A DNA stretch of 64,000 nucleotides from JAFARE01 sp963777285 (GCA_963777285.1 CAVZPR010000002.1:248001-312000), one strand, 5' to 3'; shown: positions 8,657 to 18,100, numbered from the stretch's first letter. Numbers and translations are program-made. The notes: generated by a model not told the origin, from the sequence alone.

Positions 8657-9091
8657 CTATTCGCCTCCGTTAGACGTCGGGCGCAAGCTGAAATCGAACT
8701 CGTCGACATCCAAGCCAACATGAATTGCTGCTAGGCATCCGAGATCGTCGCTCGTCAGCGACCACCCCAGACGCGCTTCCTTTCGATCAGCATGAAAACC
8801 TCGCACCACCCTCAGCATGAAGGTGGCTCCCTCGTCGTGCAGCTTTTGAAGGCTCTCTTCGGCGTCGCGAAGACGGTGGATGATCGCTGCGATCAGTTCC
8901 CCAAGATTCGACTGGTCGCGAGGTGTGCTGAAGCCAGTGTGCCCAAGACGATAGTAAACACCCCGTGCGAGGCGTGTGGGCGCGGGCGCGGGAGTCACCA
9001 CGTCCGATGGCCGTCCGAGCGCTGTCCTGATGTCGTCCAATGAGTGCCGCTCGCTCCATATAGACAAGTAGACGTATTCCGAAATCTTCAT
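8657..9091 (-). CDS. DUF4279-like protein (candidate immunity-type protein)
   Basis: About 144 residues starting MKISEYVYLSIWSERHSLDDIRTALGRPSD. The opening strand, helix and D-I-x-x-x-L-G pattern, the later LGELIAAIIHRLRDAEESLQKL helix and the closing AAIHVGLDVDEFDFSL strand match my recollection of DUF4279. That family is repeatedly found beside polymorphic toxins and is listed among candidate immunity proteins. ATG 9091 is preferred to a TTG at 9118. It lies in the same accessory region as the RHS locus but about 3 kb from it, so any pairing is speculative. Confidence 0.6.
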   Translation of the reverse strand: MKISEYVYLSIWSERHSLDDIRTALGRPSDVVTPAPAPTRLARGVYYRLGHTGFSTPRDQSNLGELIAAIIHRLRDAEESLQKLHDEGATFMLRVVRGFHADRKEARLGWSLTSDDLGCLAAIHVGLDVDEFDFSLRPTSNGGE

Positions 9092-9172
9092 CCCGCGGCC
9101 GCCCGTCCTCTCGTCCAAGAAAGGAGATCTGAGGGCATTGGCGCGACAACAAGTATTTGCATCGGGCGAAGC

Positions 9173-9613
9173 CTAGGCGATGGTCGGCGCTTGAGGACAC
9201 CAAGACTGGTTCGGATCTTGCCTGCACATATTTGTTATGAAACCTGGTGAAAGCCAGGGGGTCAGGAAGCCAAAAGGCCCATCAACTCCTCCGCCTCCTA
9301 TGTCGCCACTGCCGACCTCGGGTTCACCCGCCGCGCTGGAGGTGCCATCGGATGACTCGCCTGACAATCCGCCGGCATCGCTTGCTCGTGTAGTCGGGGT
9401 AGTATCTATCGTTGCGTAACCACCAGATTCTGGGTCGGGTACGTAGTTCCGCGCAATGTCAGGAAGGGACTGAGGGCAGTCGCGCGGGCCAATGAAGATA
9501 TACCCCGTATCATTCTCCACATATATCTTGAGCGTCCCCCTGCATTCGGTCCAGTTGGCATGTTGTACCTCCGGGTCGGACGGAGTGCGAGTGGACCAGT
9601 TCTCGACCGACAC
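9173..9613 (-). pseudogene. 5'-truncated gene interrupted by the IS3 element
   Basis: The frame ending at 9173 encodes plausible protein only on its left part: SVENWSTRTP, TECRGTLKIYVENDTGYIF, a Cys-containing IGPRDCPQSLPDIARNYVPD segment, then a Gly/Ser/Thr-rich linker and a C-terminus with two cysteines (MCRQDPNQSWCPQAP). Upstream of about 9613 the same frame is antisense-like noise inside the transposase. The coding region therefore lost its 5' end when the IS inserted. The remaining protein resembles a secreted or surface domain with disulfides. I recognise no family, and the missing 5' part is not convincingly visible on the far side of the IS. Confidence 0.5.
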
Positions 9614-9657
9614 GGACACCCATCCGAGTGGTCCACGGGAGATGTGGTCGACCTGCC

Positions 9658-10512
9658 TCATCCGACCGCCACATTCTGAGCCACGGCGAAGGCAGCTGGG
9701 GTCATCATGCCTAGGGCCCGGTGCGGCCGCTGCTCGTTGTAGACCTCGAGCCAGGCCGTGATCAGCACGCGCGCCTCGAGGAGCGTGTCGAACTCCTCGC
9801 CGTGGAGCACCTCGTCGCGCATCGTCCCGTTGAAGCGCTCGATGAAGGAATTCTGTTGCGGGCTCGCCTTCTCCACGAAGATCGGTTCCACGCCTCGCTC
9901 CTGGAGAAAGGTGATCACCGTGGCTGCGATGAACTCGCGACCGTTGTCCGAGCGGATGCCGCGCGGTGTGCCATGCAGTTGGAACAGCTCCTCCAAGAAG
10001 GCGATGACATGCTGGGCGCCGATGGAGCTCTCCACCAGCACCCCCAGGGCCACGCGTGTGAACTCGTCCACGACATTGAGAATCCGCACCAGCCCGCCGC
10101 GGCGCGTCCGCGTGCTCATCAGGTCGTAGGCCCAGATGTGGTTGGCCGCCGACGCCGGCCGCATCCAGATCGAATTGCCATCGTGGCCCAGGGCTTTCTG
10201 GCCCGAGGCCTTCACGCGGCGCAGCGGGACGCGATGCCCCTCCAGCCGCCAGAGCCGCTCCACTCGCTTGCGATTGACGGTCCACCCCTCATCCCGAAGC
10301 ACCTGGTACACACGCCGGTATCCCCACCGAGGCCGGGCAGCGGCGAGCCGGTTCATCGCCGTGACCAGCTGCTGCTCCTTCTCGGGAATGATCGGGTGGT
10401 ACCGCTGGGTCGAGCGATGCTGTCCAACAAGCCGGCACGCCCGACGCTGGGAGACTTTGTGACGCCGGACCAAGTAGGCCACCGCGTCTCTCCGCCGCGC
10501 CGGGCTCAGAAT
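9658..10512 (-). CDS. IS3-family transposase OrfB (DDE integrase domain)
   Basis: This frame is entered by -1 frameshifting from orfA at 10512-10518. It begins ILSPARRRDAVAYLVRRHKVSQRRAC (HTH_21 segment), continues through RWGYRRVYQVLRDEGW and carries the rve catalytic core. The DDE residues are visible: Asp in HIWAYDLM, Asp in GIRSDNGREF, and Glu in NSFIERFNGTMRDEVL. The C-terminus WLEVYNEQRPHRALGMMTP is typical. Length and all catalytic residues are intact, so the element may still be active. Confidence 0.9.
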   Translation of the reverse strand: MLSPARRRDAVAYLVRRHKVSQRRACRLVGQHRSTQRYHPIIPEKEQQLVTAMNRLAAARPRWGYRRVYQVLRDEGWTVNRKRVERLWRLEGHRVPLRRVKASGQKALGHDGNSIWMRPASAANHIWAYDLMSTRTRRGGLVRILNVVDEFTRVALGVLVESSIGAQHVIAFLEELFQLHGTPRGIRSDNGREFIAATVITFLQERGVEPIFVEKASPQQNSFIERFNGTMRDEVLHGEEFDTLLEARVLITAWLEVYNEQRPHRALGMMTPAAFAVAQNVAVG

Positions 10513-10787
10513 TTTCCCCGCTGCAGATCCTTCAACATGGAGATGTCCAGCGCCTGCTCCGCGACGATGCGCCGCAGCCGCTGGTTCTCCTGCTCCAGCA
10601 GCTTGAGCTTGTGCGCCTCGTCCTCCTTGAGCGCTCCGTAGCGAGCTCGCCAGCGATAAAAGGTCTGGTCCGTGATCCCCACCCGTTTGGCCGCCTTGGG
10701 GATCGCGATCCCCTGGCCCTGGAGCTTCTCGACCTCTCGCAACTTGGCGATGATCTGCTCCACCGTATGCTGCGTCCCCGGCATCAA
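10506..10787 (-). CDS. IS3-family transposase OrfA (helix-turn-helix and zipper)
   Basis: The 93-residue product begins MMPGTQHTVEQIIAKLREVE, has the HTH core KAAKRVGITDQTFYRWRARY, and ends in a leucine-zipper-like helix (LKLLEQENQRLRRIVAEQ). It is the usual DNA-binding OrfA of IS3 elements. The stop at 10506 falls just after the slippery site used to reach orfB. Confidence 0.9.
   Translation of the reverse strand: MMPGTQHTVEQIIAKLREVEKLQGQGIAIPKAAKRVGITDQTFYRWRARYGALKEDEAHKLKLLEQENQRLRRIVAEQALDISMLKDLQRGKF
10512..10518 (-). other. Programmed -1 frameshift heptamer GGGAAAA in the IS3 element
   Basis: On the minus strand, orfA codons CGG GGA AAA TTC TGA contain G GGA AAA, a canonical X XXY YYZ slippery heptamer. 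Slipping back one base gives GGG AAA ATT CTG AGC, which is the start of the open orfB frame. The orfA stop follows within two codons, the normal IS3 arrangement. Confidence 0.8.
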
Positions 10788-10854
10788 TCACCTCCATCGG
10801 TCCTGACATTGTCGACGGCTACTACATTTCGTTTGGACCGATTTAAGGGGGGCC

Positions 10855-11771
10855 GCACACCGCCGATTTGCTTAAAAGCTGCTTACACTTTGAGAACGTC
10901 ATGTCGATTGTCTCGCGTTACACATGAGAGCCTGTGCAAAGTCAGAGACTGTTGATGCTGGCGAGACTGATCATCCTGCACACCGCTGTTACGCCGGCGC
11001 GCAACACGCTGATTACGCTGAACGCGCGGCTACCGCTGGACGCGCGGCTACGCCTGGACGCGCGGTTCACACTGATGGCGCAGTAGACGCAGAGCACGCG
11101 CGGTAGATGCGGAGCACGCGGCCGAAACTCGCACTTCATGACCGCTGTTCACGCCGGAGCGCCCCCTGTCGCGCGCCGCGCCCACTGCGAAGCGGTCGAG
11201 GTGGAGCAGCGACGCAGTAGGCATGACCTGGTCCGTGTGCCAACCGCTTCGGGTGCTGTAGCCTTCGACACACCTCCAGGACTTGCTGCTAGATGTCCAA
11301 GCCTGCTGTGCCATATCCTTGCACCAGGTTGAGTTCGGCGCACTGTGGTGCAAGTGTCTGCTGTTGAAGAGTGCTGCGGAAATGTGAAAAAAGCGCAGTG
11401 GGTAGAGCCGGAGGCGGAGCCGAGGTTCAGCGAAGGATGCCGACGAGGGAAGCCACGGCGTGGAGGGTACGTCGTCGTTGGCTGGTTCGTTGGCGGCTCG
11501 TCAGAGGGCCGCAGGGCGGACGCGCTGCGGAGAGATGGAGCCGTCCAGTACGGCCGAGCGCGCCAGCCTCGTGCCATCCTGGGCCTCAGACGCTTGGGAG
11601 CCACCAGTTGGTGGCCACTCAGCCTCACCACGATGAAGATGACAACGCCTACCGGGCGCGCAAGGGCACCCTGCCCAGCACTCGCTTGACTCAGCTGCTG
11701 CCGGCGTGAGTGTCACCAACCTCTCGGATGCGCACACCTAGCCGACCGCACAGCGATGGAACGTGGCCGAG
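10855..11771 (+). other. About 0.9 kb without a convincing gene
   Basis: Short open frames exist on both strands, but they are Arg/Pro/Ser-rich, lack ribosome-binding sites and domain patterns, and mirror each other. The first 100 bases are less G+C-rich than the surroundings. The only clear structure is an 18-bp repeat array at 11,019-11,072. The stretch lies between the IS3 element and the small membrane protein downstream of the RHS gene, and probably holds decayed accessory DNA. Confidence 0.5.
11019..11072 (+). repeat. Three tandem copies of an 18-bp unit
   Basis: The copies are tgaacgcgcggctaccgc, tggacgcgcggctacgcc and tggacgcgcggttcacac, directly abutting. The unit length is a multiple of three, so a frame through it would repeat six residues, but no convincing gene contains it. 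Confidence 0.6.
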
Positions 11772-12071
11772 TCACAGAAACCCGGCGATATCCACGAGGA
11801 GAGCCAGAGCAGCCGCCACAACACATAGGACCGCGACAAGCGCCCGGATGTCAGCACTTAGTTGCACTCTCCCCGATCGGACCCATGCCGTCGAAGCCAA
11901 GACTCCGATTAGGCCGAAGACGCACGGCAGAAATGCCGACCAGTGGAGTCTGACCACATTCACGATGCTATAGACCACGTCTAGCCAGATCCAAAGCGCG
12001 GCGACCGCCAGCACCGGCGACCGTCGGACCGTATCACCCGGAGGAGGCGCCCTGTTCGGGACTCCAATCAC
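11772..12071 (-). CDS. Small three-helix membrane protein overlapping the RHS gene (candidate immunity protein)
   Basis: Starting at GTG 12071 the product is 99 residues with three hydrophobic helices: VLAVAALWIWLDVVYSIVNV, SAFLPCVFGLIGVLASTAW and a C-terminal IRALVAVLCVVAAALALLVD. The GTG overlaps the TGA of the RHS gene (GTGA), so translation is probably coupled. A longer in-frame ATG start at 12116 is possible. No family is recognised. A short membrane protein immediately after a polymorphic RHS C-terminus is the position where immunity genes are found, but this role is an inference from place only. Confidence 0.6.
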   Translation of the reverse strand: MIGVPNRAPPPGDTVRRSPVLAVAALWIWLDVVYSIVNVVRLHWSAFLPCVFGLIGVLASTAWVRSGRVQLSADIRALVAVLCVVAAALALLVDIAGFL

Positions 12072-15000
12072 AACGGTTCGTCGCCTATTGGCCCATCCGC
12101 CGGCCCTCCGCGCCATGAGACAGCATGGGGGGTATTGAAGAATAGGTTCTTTTTAAAGGACTCATCAGTCCTGCCGAGGCTCCACGAACCATCCGCATTG
12201 ATGTTGATCGTTAAGCCGAGGCGCGTGAAGTAGTCTTGTCCGGTCCTATCAAATGTGCCTTGGTAGCTGAAACCGACATCACCAACTAGCGACGCCGACG
12301 AACATCCAATACCCCCCTTCGACCTGTAGATCGCCTCGTCGGCAGGCGACCATCCGCCGGTGTCAAACAGGGTTCCCTCGCGGTGTACGTCGGTTGTGAT
12401 GGCGGCTGTCACGTCGGTGATCTGCGTGCCGCTGCTGTCCCACGCCACGGTTAGCCACATCGAAGTCAGCGGGATACCTACGGCGTCGAAAACCGCCAGG
12501 TAGTCCGTCACCTCATAGTGGCAACTCGGCTGGCTAGGTTGGTTATCCGGGCATTGCGGCAAACCCAGTTCACAGGCGCCGCTGGGATCTGCAACGTTGA
12601 CCGGATTGCCCGAGACAAACCCATATGGCTCTCGGGTCGTGGCCGCCGCGGGATCTCGTGTCAGAAACTGCCCAGTCGCCGGGTCGTCGTACCTGGCACG
12701 CAGGTAGTACATGCCCGTCTCTGGGTCCCTGTACTGCCCGTCGAAGAGAAACGGCTGATTCGCCAGCGAGCCGGTGGACGAGGCAGTGTTTCCGTAAGGG
12801 TCGAAGGTGTAGGTCGCCTGCACGTTGCCCGATCCGTCAGTCATGGCCCGCGTCGAGCCGATCTGGTCGTGGTGGTACCAGAGCGTCGTCGATCCGCTGA
12901 TCTGCTCCAGGGGCAGCCCGCCGGGACCGTACACGTAGTCGGTGGAACCGTCGACCAGCAGCAGCGGCAGTGAACCCGAGAGATCCCAGGTGAACGGTTC
13001 CTCGGTTGTGGGTGCGGCGCAGCTGCCGGCGGTGACCTTGGCCATCCTCAATCCGTCGCCGTTGTAACAGTAGAGGGTGTCGCTGGCCTGCACGTTCCCG
13101 TTACAGCTCGCCCCCGAGGCGGTGGGGCCCGCATAGCAGAGCCGGTTGGCCTGGTCGTATCCGTAGTTGGTGACCGCGCTGCCTGCGGTGAGGCCGGTGC
13201 GGTTGCCGCGGGAGTCGTACGCGTACGTGTTCGTGCCGCTGCCGGTGAGCTGATCGGCCGTGTTGAAGGTCTGGGTGGTGCCGCCGAACGTGGTCGGGTC
13301 GTCGGCGGCGTTGTAGGCAAACGGCTGGGCGCCGTTCGGCGGGCTGCTGCAGGCGGAAGAGTTGCTCGAGCCCGCGTAGCACAGCTGGTTGAGCGGCGTG
13401 TAGCCGTAGCTGTTCTGGTCGCTCGTGGCCGAGCTGTCCGAGGTCAGCTGCCCATTGCCATCGCGCGTGTACGTCGCTGCGAATATGTTCGAGGTGTTGT
13501 AGGTGTCCAGCATCGCGGTGAGCTGGTCGGCGTCGTTGAAGCTGCTCGTGTCCTTGAGCGCGCTGCCCGCAGCCAGGTCGAACTCGTAGAGGTTGGAGTT
13601 GGGGTCGTACTTGAAGACCGACTGGGCGCCGTTCCAGTCCTGCACCGAGGACAGTCGCAACGCGTCGTCGTAGCCCTGGGTCACGGTGTGCCCGCTGGTT
13701 GGGTAGGCGATCTGGGTGACCAGGTCGCGCAGGTCGTACTGGTACGAGACCGTGCCGTTGTTGCCCTCGACGACAGCGGTGAGGCGGTGCAGCGAGTCGT
13801 AGCTCCAGGACCAGCTGCCGCTGCCGTCGCTCATGGCGGTGCGCTGCCCGTCGCCGTCGTACTGGATGCCGGCCACGTTCGGCGTCTGCCCGTCGGAGTA
13901 GACGACACCGGTCAGCTGGTTGGCCGCGTCGTAGCTGTACGTGGTGCAGCCCGATTGGTTGCCGCTGCAGCTGCCGCCCGGATCCTGCTTGCTGAGCACG
14001 TTGCCGGCGCCGTCGTAGCTGTACGTCGTGGTCAGGTTGAGGTGCGGGCTGCTGCCCGGGTCGACCGTGACGGTAGTGACGTCGCCCAGGCTGTCGTAGC
14101 CGTACGCCTGCAGGGTGTTGCCCGCGCCGTTGATCTGGTCGGCCACCTCGCCGTCCGCGTTGTAGTCGGTGACCTCGGTGCTGTGCCCGGAGTCGGGCCG
14201 ATGCGTGACTGTGAGCTCGTTGGCGTTGTCGTAGTCGTAGCTGGTCACGTTGCCGTTCCCGTCGGTGACCTGGGTGACGTTGTTGTCGGCGTCGTACACG
14301 GTGGCGGTCTGGTGCCCGAGGGGATCCGTGACCGTAGTCGGCAACCCCCAGAAGTCGGGCTGGCCGGAGCCGTCCACGTAGGCGTAGGTTGTTGTGAACT
14401 GCGCCGCCGTGCAGGGGCTGCTGCACACGGACGGGTCGCCCTTGGGTGTGATCGTGCTCAGCACCCAGCCGTCGCTGTTGTACGTCGTCGCGGCCTTGTC
14501 GCCCAGCGGGTCGGTGCTCGACGTCTTGTCGCCCACGGCGTCGTAGCCGTAGGTCCAGGTCTTGCCGTCGCCGTCGATGATCGCGGTCACGTCGCCTGGA
14601 TGGCTGCCGTTGCCGTGCTGGTACTGGATCACCTGGCTCACCGGCGGGCTAGAGCCCAGCAGCGGCGTCGAGGTCTGGGTCAGGGTGCGGTAGGTGCCGT
14701 CGTAGCTGTAGGTCGTGGTCACCCCGTTGGCGTCGGTCACCGTGCTCGGCTGGTTGAACTGCGCGTCGGCGCCGCTGTAGGTGAAGGAGGTGACCCGGCC
14801 CAGCGCGTCCACGGTCACCAGGGGGTTGCCGAAGCTGTCGTAGCTGGCGGTCGAGGTGTGCCCGTCGGGGTCGATGGTCGTCCGCGTGCCCAGGCTGCTG
14901 GGGTCGTACGCGTACGACCAGGTCGCCGCTGCGGGCGTGCCGAAGCCGACAACCTTCTGAACCAGCTCCCCGTAGGCGAAGCTGTCTAGCTGTTCACGTC

Positions 15001-15160
15001 CCGCGGGATCGGTGATCAGCACCTGGGTGATCAGTCCGTCGGTCATGGTGTAGGAGTACGTCGTGGTTCGGTTCAGGCCAGTCGGATCCACGGTCTGCGA
15101 CAGCGTGTGCCCGGCGCTGTCGTACACCTGCGTCACCCAGACGCCGCGCGGGTCGCGCAT
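12068..15160 (-). CDS. RHS-repeat protein with a variable C-terminal tail
   Basis: The 1,030 residues are mostly YD/RHS repeats of the form YDxxGNxxxxxDxxG (for example TYSYDGAGNVLSKQDPGG, YAYDSRGNRTGLTAGS). They close with the hallmark RHS core end YYLRARYDDPATGQFLTRDP ... NVADPSG at about residues 818-861. The last 169 residues (12,071-12,577) are different: non-repetitive, with four cysteines, visibly less G+C-rich at the 3' end, and of no family I know. RHS proteins form a shell around such tails, which are often toxins. There is no signal peptide and no Shine-Dalgarno at ATG 15160. The frame upstream of that ATG still reads RHS-like sequence (SHGLTGMRDPRG), so this looks like the 3' part of the preceding gene. 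Confidence 0.85.
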   Translation of the reverse strand: MRDPRGVWVTQVYDSAGHTLSQTVDPTGLNRTTTYSYTMTDGLITQVLITDPAGREQLDSFAYGELVQKVVGFGTPAAATWSYAYDPSSLGTRTTIDPDGHTSTASYDSFGNPLVTVDALGRVTSFTYSGADAQFNQPSTVTDANGVTTTYSYDGTYRTLTQTSTPLLGSSPPVSQVIQYQHGNGSHPGDVTAIIDGDGKTWTYGYDAVGDKTSSTDPLGDKAATTYNSDGWVLSTITPKGDPSVCSSPCTAAQFTTTYAYVDGSGQPDFWGLPTTVTDPLGHQTATVYDADNNVTQVTDGNGNVTSYDYDNANELTVTHRPDSGHSTEVTDYNADGEVADQINGAGNTLQAYGYDSLGDVTTVTVDPGSSPHLNLTTTYSYDGAGNVLSKQDPGGSCSGNQSGCTTYSYDAANQLTGVVYSDGQTPNVAGIQYDGDGQRTAMSDGSGSWSWSYDSLHRLTAVVEGNNGTVSYQYDLRDLVTQIAYPTSGHTVTQGYDDALRLSSVQDWNGAQSVFKYDPNSNLYEFDLAAGSALKDTSSFNDADQLTAMLDTYNTSNIFAATYTRDGNGQLTSDSSATSDQNSYGYTPLNQLCYAGSSNSSACSSPPNGAQPFAYNAADDPTTFGGTTQTFNTADQLTGSGTNTYAYDSRGNRTGLTAGSAVTNYGYDQANRLCYAGPTASGASCNGNVQASDTLYCYNGDGLRMAKVTAGSCAAPTTEEPFTWDLSGSLPLLLVDGSTDYVYGPGGLPLEQISGSTTLWYHHDQIGSTRAMTDGSGNVQATYTFDPYGNTASSTGSLANQPFLFDGQYRDPETGMYYLRARYDDPATGQFLTRDPAAATTREPYGFVSGNPVNVADPSGACELGLPQCPDNQPSQPSCHYEVTDYLAVFDAVGIPLTSMWLTVAWDSSGTQITDVTAAITTDVHREGTLFDTGGWSPADEAIYRSKGGIGCSSASLVGDVGFSYQGTFDRTGQDYFTRLGLTININADGSWSLGRTDESFKKNLFFNTPHAVSWRGGPADGPIGDEPL

Positions 15161-18100
15161 TCCGGTGAGGCCGTGGGACCAGGGGCCATGGTGCCGCTGC
15201 CCGGGTTGAGATAGACGGAGATCCCGCCGGTACCGTTGAACATCTGGTCGGCGGTGACGATGTCGGGCAGACCGTCGCCGTTCATGTCGGCGATGGCCAA
15301 CGCCACCACTTCACCGCCGGGGTTGCCGCCGGTCAGCGTGGGGTCGTTGATGATCACCGCGGGTTGAAAGCTGCCGTCGCCCTTGCCCAGGAGGAGGGCG
15401 ACGCCGTCGTTGCTGCCGCGCGTGATGGCCACGATGTCGGGAACGCCGTCGCCGTTGAGGTCGGTGACGGCCACGGTCTCCAGCGCCCCCAGGTTGCCCA
15501 GCCCGGGGATGGTCGCGATGTTGCCCGAGGGCACCGAAAAGGTGCCGTCGCCGTCGTTGAGCAACACCCACACTTCACCGCGGTCGGAGCCAACGTAGGG
15601 GTTGTCGTCGGCCTCGACGATGTCGGGGTGGCCGTCACCGTTGAGGTCGGCCACGGCCACGCCGGTGGCGTTGCCGCCACCCGTGTTGGGCAGCCAGTAC
15701 TCCACCGGGGTGGAGAAGCCGCCGTGCCCGTCGCCGAACAGCACGGCGACGCCGGTCTCGTTCGGGTAGCCACCCTGGTTGGTGCCCACCACGATGTCCA
15801 GGTTGCCGTCTCCGTTGACGTCGGCCACCGCGATCACGTTGGCGAAGTCGCTGTTGGGGAGGGTCTGCGTGCTCGACTCCGGCTGGAAGCTGCCGTCGCC
15901 GTTGCCCAGCATCACGGCGATCGACGGCGAATCGTGCAGCACGGCGGCGTCGAGCTTGCCGTCCTTGTTGAAGTCGCCGAAGGCCACCTGGGTCAGCGTG
16001 CCCATGGCGCTGGAGATGGTCGCCGGCTGGGCGAACCTGCCCCCGGCACGGCCGCCACCGCTGACCTGATTGCGCAGGGTCGACACACTGTAGCCGGACC
16101 CGTTGGCGGTGACGATGTCGGGAAAGCCGTTGCCGGCGAGGTCGCCGACCGCGACCCACTGCGGCGTCGAGTCGGAGTCGTACCCGGTGCCTGGGGTCAG
16201 CGTGACCGGGGCCGACGGCGCCGGTGTACTCGGGTCCGAGGTTCCCGGCGGGCCGGTGCCGACGGCGTTGGTGGCGGTCACCTGGAAGGTGTACCTGCTG
16301 CCGTCCGCGAGACCGCCCACGTTAGCCGTGGTGACCACGCCGGAGCCGTACACGGTGGTCACCACGACCGCCAGCGAACCCTGCGCCGTGCTGCCGAGAA
16401 ACGGCGTCACCGTGTAGCTGGTGACAGCGTCACCCGGTGAGGCGGGCGCGGTCCAGTGGACCACGGCGCGGCTGTCGGCCGCGGTTGCGGTGACGCCCGT
16501 GGGTGCGCCCGGCAGCGTGCTCGGGGTCACCGCGTTGGATGTCGCCGGGGCGCTCGAGCCGGCCGCGTTGTTCGCCGTCACCTGGAAGGTGTAGGTGGTC
16601 CCGTTGCTCAGCCCGCTGATCGGCGTCGAGGTGGTCGTGGCGCCCACGCTGGTCGGCATCTGCGGGTTGGAGCCGATGTACGGGGTCACCGTGTAGCCGG
16701 TGACGGGGCTGCCCCCGTTGGACGACGGCGCCGTCCAGGACACCGTCGCCTGGGTGTCCCCGGGCGCGGCCGTCAAGCCGGTCACCGCCCCCGGGGGCGA
16801 CACCGTGGTCACTGGAGCGGAGGCGGCCGGCGCACCCGTGCCGTAGGTGCCGCTGGCGGTCACCGCGAACACATAGGGTCCCTTGGCGGTGAGCCCGGTG
16901 AAGCTGGCGTTGGTGGTGCTGCTGGGGATGCCGGTCTGTGCCTGGGCGGTCTGGGCCACCCCGTTGAGGAAGGGTGTGACGTTGTAGGTGCTCACCGTGT
17001 TGCCCTGGTACGAGGTGGGCGCGCTCCAGGTCACCGTCGCATCCCCGGTGTTGCCCGCGCTGCTGCCGCTCACGTTGCTCGGCGGCCCGGGCAGCACGTC
17101 GCCCAGGTTGGTCGGCGCCCAACTGGCGCCGTCGACGTCCAGGTTGTGTCCTTGGGTATCGACGTAGATCTGCAAACGCAGCCGGTTGAAGCTTCCCGAG
17201 GAGGGGATGTCCAGGGGCGCGGTCACCCAGGTGTAGGCGTTCTGCACGCTGAAGGACGTGTTGCCGCACACGGTGGGACTGTTGCCGTCGGCGCAGGCGG
17301 CCAGGTCGCCGCTGAGCTGGGTGCCGTCGTGGGAGCGCAGCCACACGCCGGCCTGCTTGTGCTCGTTGGCGGTGAAAGAAGCGCTGTACATCTGGCCGAT
17401 GCCCACCTCACCGGAGGTGTGCAGCTGCAGCCACTCCCTGCCGTCCTTGCCGCCGCCCGTCTCGAACCCGTAGGTGATGGTGTGTCCGCTCGGCTGCCAC
17501 AGCACCTGCCAATCGCTCGAGTCCGAGTACTCCATGCTGGCGTCGACCAGGCAGGGATTGACCAGGGACAGGCCATCGATGTCAATGTTGGTGTTGAGCG
17601 TGGTGAGGATCAGCTGCGCCTGCAGGCTGGAGTAGCTGCCGCTCTGGATGTCCAGCGGCACCTGCACCAAGGACCAGTTCTGCGACGCGGTGAAGTAGGT
17701 CGCGTCGCTGGGGTTGCCGCCCGGGCCGAGCAGCGCCAGGTAGCCGCTGACGTTGGTCGATGTGTCCGCGCGCACCCAGGCGGCCAGCTCGTAGCTCTGA
17801 CCGGCGGCGATGGTCATGGACAGGTTCTGATACATGCCACCCTGCTGCGTGGTATTCATCTGGGCGAACCAGCTGCCGTCCATGGCCTTGCCTGCGGGGT
17901 GATATGCAGTCGCTCCGGCGCCGCTGGTCATGCTCCAACCGCTTGGCGGAGAGCCGCCCTGCTCGAAGCTGGGGTCCACCAGCCCGGCGTTCTCCAGGCT
18001 GGCCGCGTCCCAGTCATAGGTGGCGTTGGTGGTGTTCATGACCAGCGTCATCGCCAGTCCGTTGTGCCCGCCGTGGGCTACGTACAGCGGCGCCGACACC

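Larger units (their letters stand above)
9613..10854 (-). mobile_element. Complete IS3-family insertion sequence (about 1.24 kb)
   Basis: The element holds orfA and orfB in the classic IS3 layout with a -1 frameshift site between them. Imperfect terminal inverted repeats can be matched. The left end reads tggtccacgggagatgtgg (9629-9647); the right end, read inward, is ggtccaaacgaaatgtagt (10839 downwards). The homologous remnant at 7941-8123 shares sequence out to the ggggggcc block, so I set the right end at 10854. The left end is uncertain by about 15 bases. No clear target duplication was identified. Confidence 0.8.

Noticed and set aside
9658..10285. Right-hand part of the 370-codon minus-strand frame that ends at 9173
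   Set aside because: Within the IS3 element this frame is a shadow of orfB; only the part left of about 9613 looks like protein.
11149..11737. Overlapping frames of 78-160 codons on both strands in the gene-poor stretch
   Set aside because: They have no start signals, no domain pattern and mutually antisense composition.
13688..14989. Long plus-strand open frame (433 codons) opposite the RHS gene
   Set aside because: It is Val/Gly/Arg-rich without domains and lies antisense to clear RHS repeats; high G+C in third positions keeps such frames open.
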